Source: Glandiceps talaboti (taxonomy: Eukaryota; Hemichordata; Enteropneusta; Spengelidae). Taken from it: a stretch of DNA of 64,000 nucleotides. Below, in pieces: positions 57,781 to 64,000 of this stretch; the first letter of the stretch is position 1, and each line of letters opens with the position of its first letter. The notes under the pieces are model-generated. The model saw only the letters and a list, made by a program, of their open reading frames with translations, was not told the DNA's origin and ran no database searches. The stretch lies in contig NC_135567.1 in assembly GCF_964340395.1 (NCBI RefSeq), positions 20,647,806 through 20,711,805 of the forward strand, read 5' to 3'. The position numbers were made by a program, and so were the translations under genes.

Positions 57781-58800
57781 CACGTTTATAGTATGAACCA
57801 ATCACTTGTTTAAAAAAATTGAATTTATAGGATATTGGTAGAGGTTCATCACAAAGTAGTCATACATGTTTCATTAAGATATAGCAACATACATAAAAAG
57901 GTTGGTAACGTAAACTATATAGTGAATAAATACTGACAAAATATAACACATAAAGTAATATTTAAAAGACGTTTCTATTTTTCATCAGTTAGTTACCGGG
58001 GATTTCATTGATTGTACAAACACTGGAATTAAAGAGTTAGTGTGTGTCTAGATTCATAAAATATTATATGTAATACGAGAAAGTGTAACTAAACATTGAA
58101 AATAGATAAGAATCGCCATCAGTGACAGATGGTGCGCGTCTTTGATACAATGGTATATCATCAGATATGAAACCTTCGACAAAAATACTCTCGCGAAAAG
58201 TGTTTTAACATAGTGAATGGAAAATGTCGCAAATACTAATATAGCCTTTACGTTTATAGGACTGTGTTATATTACATGATTTAAGGAACTTATCTAGACC
58301 CAAACAGACAGAAAACAGTCGCCCGTCTAACCACAAAACATATAGCATACATTTAGATGGAGTCGCAGTGAATACGAAATGTATGTATCGGGGTGAACAC
58401 AAGCCAACAAGATGAGAGACGGCGAATATGTGTTACCAATCTAAAAAAATTCGCTTTGTAATCAATGTGACTGAAGTTTTTTCCGTAGTCAACCAATGTC
58501 ATTCTACCTGTATTTTTTTGGATGAATTTAAAGACGTACCTTTTTCTTGTTACAAAACAACCATCCTGTCCAACGTATTGATTAACTCAACTTTGTAACA
58601 TAAATCCGTGTTATCCCAACATGCTTTGCGATGTCATTAAAAATACATAATGCCTTTCATGGAGTAGGGGGTGGTGCAATATGGTATTTGACAATGTCAT
58701 ACTCGTCAACAATTGGTTACTTGTAGATTATCATAATATCATAGCATATATTCCATATTTTAAATACAGTAAAATGTGCAAATAATGTAGCATAAAATAT
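57780..58800. other. Intergenic DNA, nothing recognised
   Basis: No splice-linked open frame or array seen. Confidence 0.4.
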
Positions 58801-59097
58801 GACAACACAACACAACACAACACAACACAACACAACACAACACAACACAACACAACACAACACAACACAACACAACACAACACAACACAACACAACACAA
58901 CACAACGCACGTCACAAAACAAATAAACACAACACCACACAACACCACACCACACAACACAACACAACACAACACAACACAATGCACGTCACAAAACAAA
59001 TAAACACAACACCACACAGCACCACACAACACCACACAACACCACACAACACAACACAACACAACACAACACAACACAACACAACACAACACAACGC
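58801..59097. repeat. (ACAAC)n satellite with interspersed 13-bp block
   Basis: Pentanucleotide ACAAC/ACACC runs; GCACGTCACAAAACAAATAAACACA interrupts twice (58915, 58983). Confidence 0.97.
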
Positions 59098-59484
59098 AAC
59101 TCGTCTAATGTAATGTAATGTAATATCATGTCGTATGTAATAAGATAGGCACAATTTGAAGGAATAATTCAACTCAATGTTTAGAATGAAATGAGAGATG
59201 CTCGTGCTTTTCATGTACCATATGGTTTTATAACAATTTTGTATAGATGTCGTCACCATGTATACTTTGTGTTAAATATCAAATGTCTAACATTGATTTG
59301 TATGATCATTATATACTAAAATGCTGATGTACTTTCACCATGTAATTCAATATTGTATTCAACTCTCAGTAATCTAGATCACTACGCATGCGTTGCTACA
59401 TTCTGCCATTATACAAGTGTAAATCCAAAACCCTCTATTTGTAGTGACATTTCACGGTTACATAATTATCTAGAATGATAAACA

Positions 59485-59543
59485 GTAAGTCAGTCAGTCA
59501 GTCAGTCAGTCAGTCAGTCAGTCAGTCAGTCAGTCAGTCAGTC

Positions 59544-59620
<77 letters not shown>

Positions 59621-59622
59621 CT
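59485..59622. repeat. (GTCA)n then (GACA)n microsatellite
   Basis: Abrupt switch from GTCA to GACA at about 59544. A related mixed GTCA/GGTA run is at 59706-59805. Confidence 0.97.
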
Positions 59623-60233
59623 CAGTGAAACGATTGGTTAATAAGTAAGTGAGCGAGTGAAATAGGTAACTGACAAGCTTTATAGCTAGTTAATTAGCGA
59701 TTGTAGTTAGTCAGTCAGTCAGGTAGTCAGTCAGTCAGTCATTCAGTCAGTCAGGTAGGTAGGCAGGTAGGTAGGTAGGTAGGTAGTCAGTCAGGTAGTT
59801 AGTGGGCCAGTCACTTGGATCTTGGCTATTGTTTTGATATCTGTATTTGATTTCGTCATGGTGGCACGTCAGTTAGACCACTGATCAGTAAGGTTTCTTA
59901 CTTGTCTGTTGTTTGACAAAAAGTCGCTAGACAATGTATTCGTTCAATCGTGCCATCTTAAAGACTTCATGCAGAATGTACAGTTTAAGTTTCTTGTTGG
60001 TTTCTGAGTGGTTGTATCAAAGAGAACCGTAAACATAACATGAAACGGAAGCTGTAATATGTAGCTACGATAGTTATAGTTTGCGTCTATCTTAATTTAT
60101 TAATTAATGTATTTATTGCATCCCTTTTGTATCAGGGGCTCACTAAGCATGTTAGAAGCAGCACTAACAGAAAATTAAAATATATATACTACTAAAACAA
60201 TTAGAAGATATGACTAGTAAATCGCATACATAC

Positions 60234-60308
60234 AGAAACAAACAAACAAACAAACAAACAAACAAAAACAAACAAACAAACAAACAAACAAACAAACAAA
60301 CAAACAAC
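60234..60308. repeat. (AAAC)n microsatellite
   Basis: Near-perfect CAAA tetranucleotides. Confidence 0.97.
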
Positions 60309-60901
60309 AGAAACAAAGGGAGGTAAGAAAAGTGAGGAAAAAAATTACGCTTCAAATGTTAGTAGTCAAAAGATATAAACTATTCTATATTAGTTTTAAC
60401 AAAATCCTTTCTAATTTCAATTGCATCAATAAGGTATTGTTTGATAAGTTTGTATGTTTATTTATCTATTTCACCATGTAAATCGCGACCTAGGTTAGTA
60501 GAGTATATATGAACTGTGCAGTAAGTGTGTTGTTGTCTTGTTTGTGTAAGGTAATACTTAGTGATGTAATGCTGACCTTTGTAGTATTGTAAGTGATGTC
60601 AAATGTTATGTATTGCTGTAAATTGTAGCGTTTTCAGTGTCCAAAAATATAGTAAAAAAAATATGTCATGTAGTTTATGAACGTTTCATGCAGTGGAGTG
60701 AAGTGAAATTTAGTGTACTGCTGTACATATTACCACCCGCTCCTCCTTCTACACACACAGTGAAATGGTGTGCCGTTATATAATGAATGTCATAGTCTGG
60801 GTGCCGACGTGGTCTCTAACTGAAACACAGAGGTGTAAATCATAACGATACCGTATTGGAACTAGATTACGACTTTCACAACACCAGTCAGCTTTTCTGT
60901 T

Positions 60902-61069
60902 TGATACAACCACACAGAAATTTACCAACAAGAAAATGGACATGCTACACTTTAAGATAACAAATGAAATGGTTTATTTCATTTAGACTACATGTAGTGT
61001 GCTCAACAAATGTGTGGTCTTAAAGTGCGGCATATGCAGTTTCTTGTTAGTTTATGTGTGGTTGTATAA
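60902..61069. mobile_element. Foldback element, ~50-bp arms
   Basis: TGATACAACCACACAGAAATTTACCAACAAGAAAAT...CTACACTTTAAG pairs with CTTAAAGTGCGGCATATGCAGTTTCTTGTTAGTTTATGTGTGGTTGTATA. A single arm (AGTTTCTTGTTGGTTTCTGAGTGGTTGTATCA) also lies at about 59977-60020. An (AAAC)n run directly follows. Confidence 0.8.
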
Positions 61070-61465
61070 AACAAACAAACAAACAAACAAACAAACAAAC
61101 TGAACAGTATTGTGAAATTCACTGTATTTATAATGTGCGTAAAAATTGTACTTTTTTAAAAATAGAAAACCTAGATTATAAATCAGTATTAGATCAGGGT
61201 TGTAACTTTTACTATCTTTATTTTGAAGTTTTATCGTTCACGAAAGAGGGCAGATTACAAGTTCTGAAAAAACCTTGTCAACCCTGTTCACCTTTTCATG
61301 TAAACCAGGTCTGAGGAAAGTGTCAAACTGATGATGGTAGTTATTGATTTAAAGTAGGACTTATTCTAACGTTGGAATGGAAGCATAGTATAGACTTGTT
61401 AAATGAGTGGTATTCAAGATGAGCTTATAAAACATAAATGTCTTGTAGATGACTGACGAAACATT

Positions 61466-62768
<1,303 letters not shown>

Positions 62769-63459
62769 ACCTACACGCCACGTACCCACCCGTCATTGAG
62801 GAATTTGATTCGGATTAACTTTAAAGAATAGACATGGGGAACAAATTAAGAATGGTTATGTACAGTTAATATATTTCACCATCAAATGAAATGGTGAATG
62901 TGTACATCTAGTCAACCCGTGACAGACTGTGTTTTGTTAGAATGATAACACCAATGCTACAGAGTGTGGACTGATAGACGCCTCTTTCAAATGTCAAATG
63001 AATCTATCGGAATAGGTCATCGTGTTGATTACCTTTATCTTGTCAAAATTTGAATTACATTGAGAGATTTGTTCCTTTGTTGAGCTTCACAGCTTATCCG
63101 TTGACTGTATTAAGTCTTTTCATATCATTTATTACAACTGAGAATCTTTATCAATCTCAGCTGTGTGCCATACGTCATTAGCTTGAAGGGAAGATCGTCG
63201 ACTTCCTGGACTCTTTGTGTTTTAAATAACTTTCCTAATATTCATTCGTATTCAACGGAAATTAGGTTGTCATGGTTTGTAATGTTGATTTTTACATTTC
63301 TCTTCGTTTAGGTAAAAAAAATTTTTTGTTTCTTATAAGGCCAAGTAAAAAACAATGTTTGGTTCCGATTACACTCAATTTTAGAATAGGTAGGGTAGGT
63401 TGATTTATTTTTTTTTTTTCATGTATTTGTGTCTCGATCAGGTATTTATGTGTTTTCTG
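62769..63459. other. Intergenic DNA, nothing recognised
   Basis: No splice-linked frame or repeat seen. Confidence 0.4.
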
Positions 63460-63460
63460 G

Positions 63461-63655
63461 TCTCTGTGTTATTGGTTTCTTCCCATCACGTGGTCTCTGT
63501 GTTATTGGTTTCTTCCCATCACGTGGTCTCTGTGTTATTGGTTTCTTCCCATCGCGTGGTCTCTGTGTTATTGGTTTCTTCCCATCGCGTGGTCTCTGTG
63601 TTATTGGTTTCTTCCCATCACGTGGTCTCTGTGTTATTGGTTTCTTCCCATCATA
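63461..63655. repeat. 33-bp minisatellite, 6 copies
   Basis: TCTCTGTGTTATTGGTTTCTTCCCATCACGTGG repeats; three units carry the E-box CACGTG, two have CGCGTG. The period is divisible by three, so open frames are artefacts. Confidence 0.95.
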
Positions 63656-64000
63656 TGTACAGTCATTACAGATTGGAAGAACAGTTTTATATTGTCTTTT
63701 TATTAGCTGATATCAGTTTCCGCGTCCACTATTTCTGGCGAGACTTCACAATTTTCTGGATTTTATTTCTTTCTTTTTTCTCGAACATGACTTCATAAAA
63801 TAGTGTACATGGGTCGGAATTTTATTTCATTAAAAAAAAATTACTTCGACACTAAGACAAGATATTCGTCGGTCACAATACTTTGGTGAAAGTTTGATGC
63901 GATGTTAATGAAGTATACTAAGAGACAAACACATTATGTAGATTGTACTGTTGTAGTCTAAAAAGACCTGGTTTCTCTCTGGAATATGATTTAAAAAAAA

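Overview
This is a window of an animal nuclear genome. Genes are split by GT-AG introns, exons are short, intergenic DNA is AT-rich, and microsatellites, minisatellites, tRNA-like SINEs and small inverted-repeat elements are abundant. The proteins look like those of an invertebrate metazoan. I cannot assign the species from sequence alone; a deuterostome or lophotrochozoan invertebrate are both possible.

Layout. 1-4700: repeats, plus one possible terminal exon of an upstream gene (433-561). 4702-26937 (+): complete 12-exon mitochondrial serine hydroxymethyltransferase (SHMT2-like, 501 aa), with a 10.5 kb repeat-filled first intron. 26938-32846: minisatellites and foldback elements, no gene seen. 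32847-33272 (-): single-exon KXD1, a lysosome-positioning BORC/BLOC-1 subunit. 33273-33778: short head-to-head promoter. 33779-46381 (+): complete 17-exon YME1L1, the mitochondrial inner-membrane i-AAA protease (737 aa). 46382-55699: repeats and transposon remnants, no convincing gene. 55700-56791 (-): intronless class A orphan GPCR (363 aa). 56792-64000: mainly microsatellites, no gene supported.

The two large genes both encode mitochondrial proteins: one-carbon/serine-glycine metabolism and inner-membrane protein quality control. The SHMT2 start is preceded by an NRF-1-like palindrome. The KXD1/YME1L1 promoter carries ETS-like sites and a TCACGTGA E-box.

The most unusual signal is not a gene. 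About a dozen tandem duplications in the two genes span or adjoin a splice junction, carrying the exon edge and the splice site with them. The extreme case is a 64-bp unit present 50 times with no length change, each copy holding the end of SHMT2 exon 6 and its donor site. Others repeat donors (33 bp x9, 33/30 bp x3, 51 bp x3, 41 bp x2, 92 bp x2 or more) or acceptors (53 bp x8, 87 bp x2, 55 bp x2), or leave a decayed pseudo-exon in the intron. Three of the YME1L1 donor arrays preserve the reading frame and so could give length variants of the protease.
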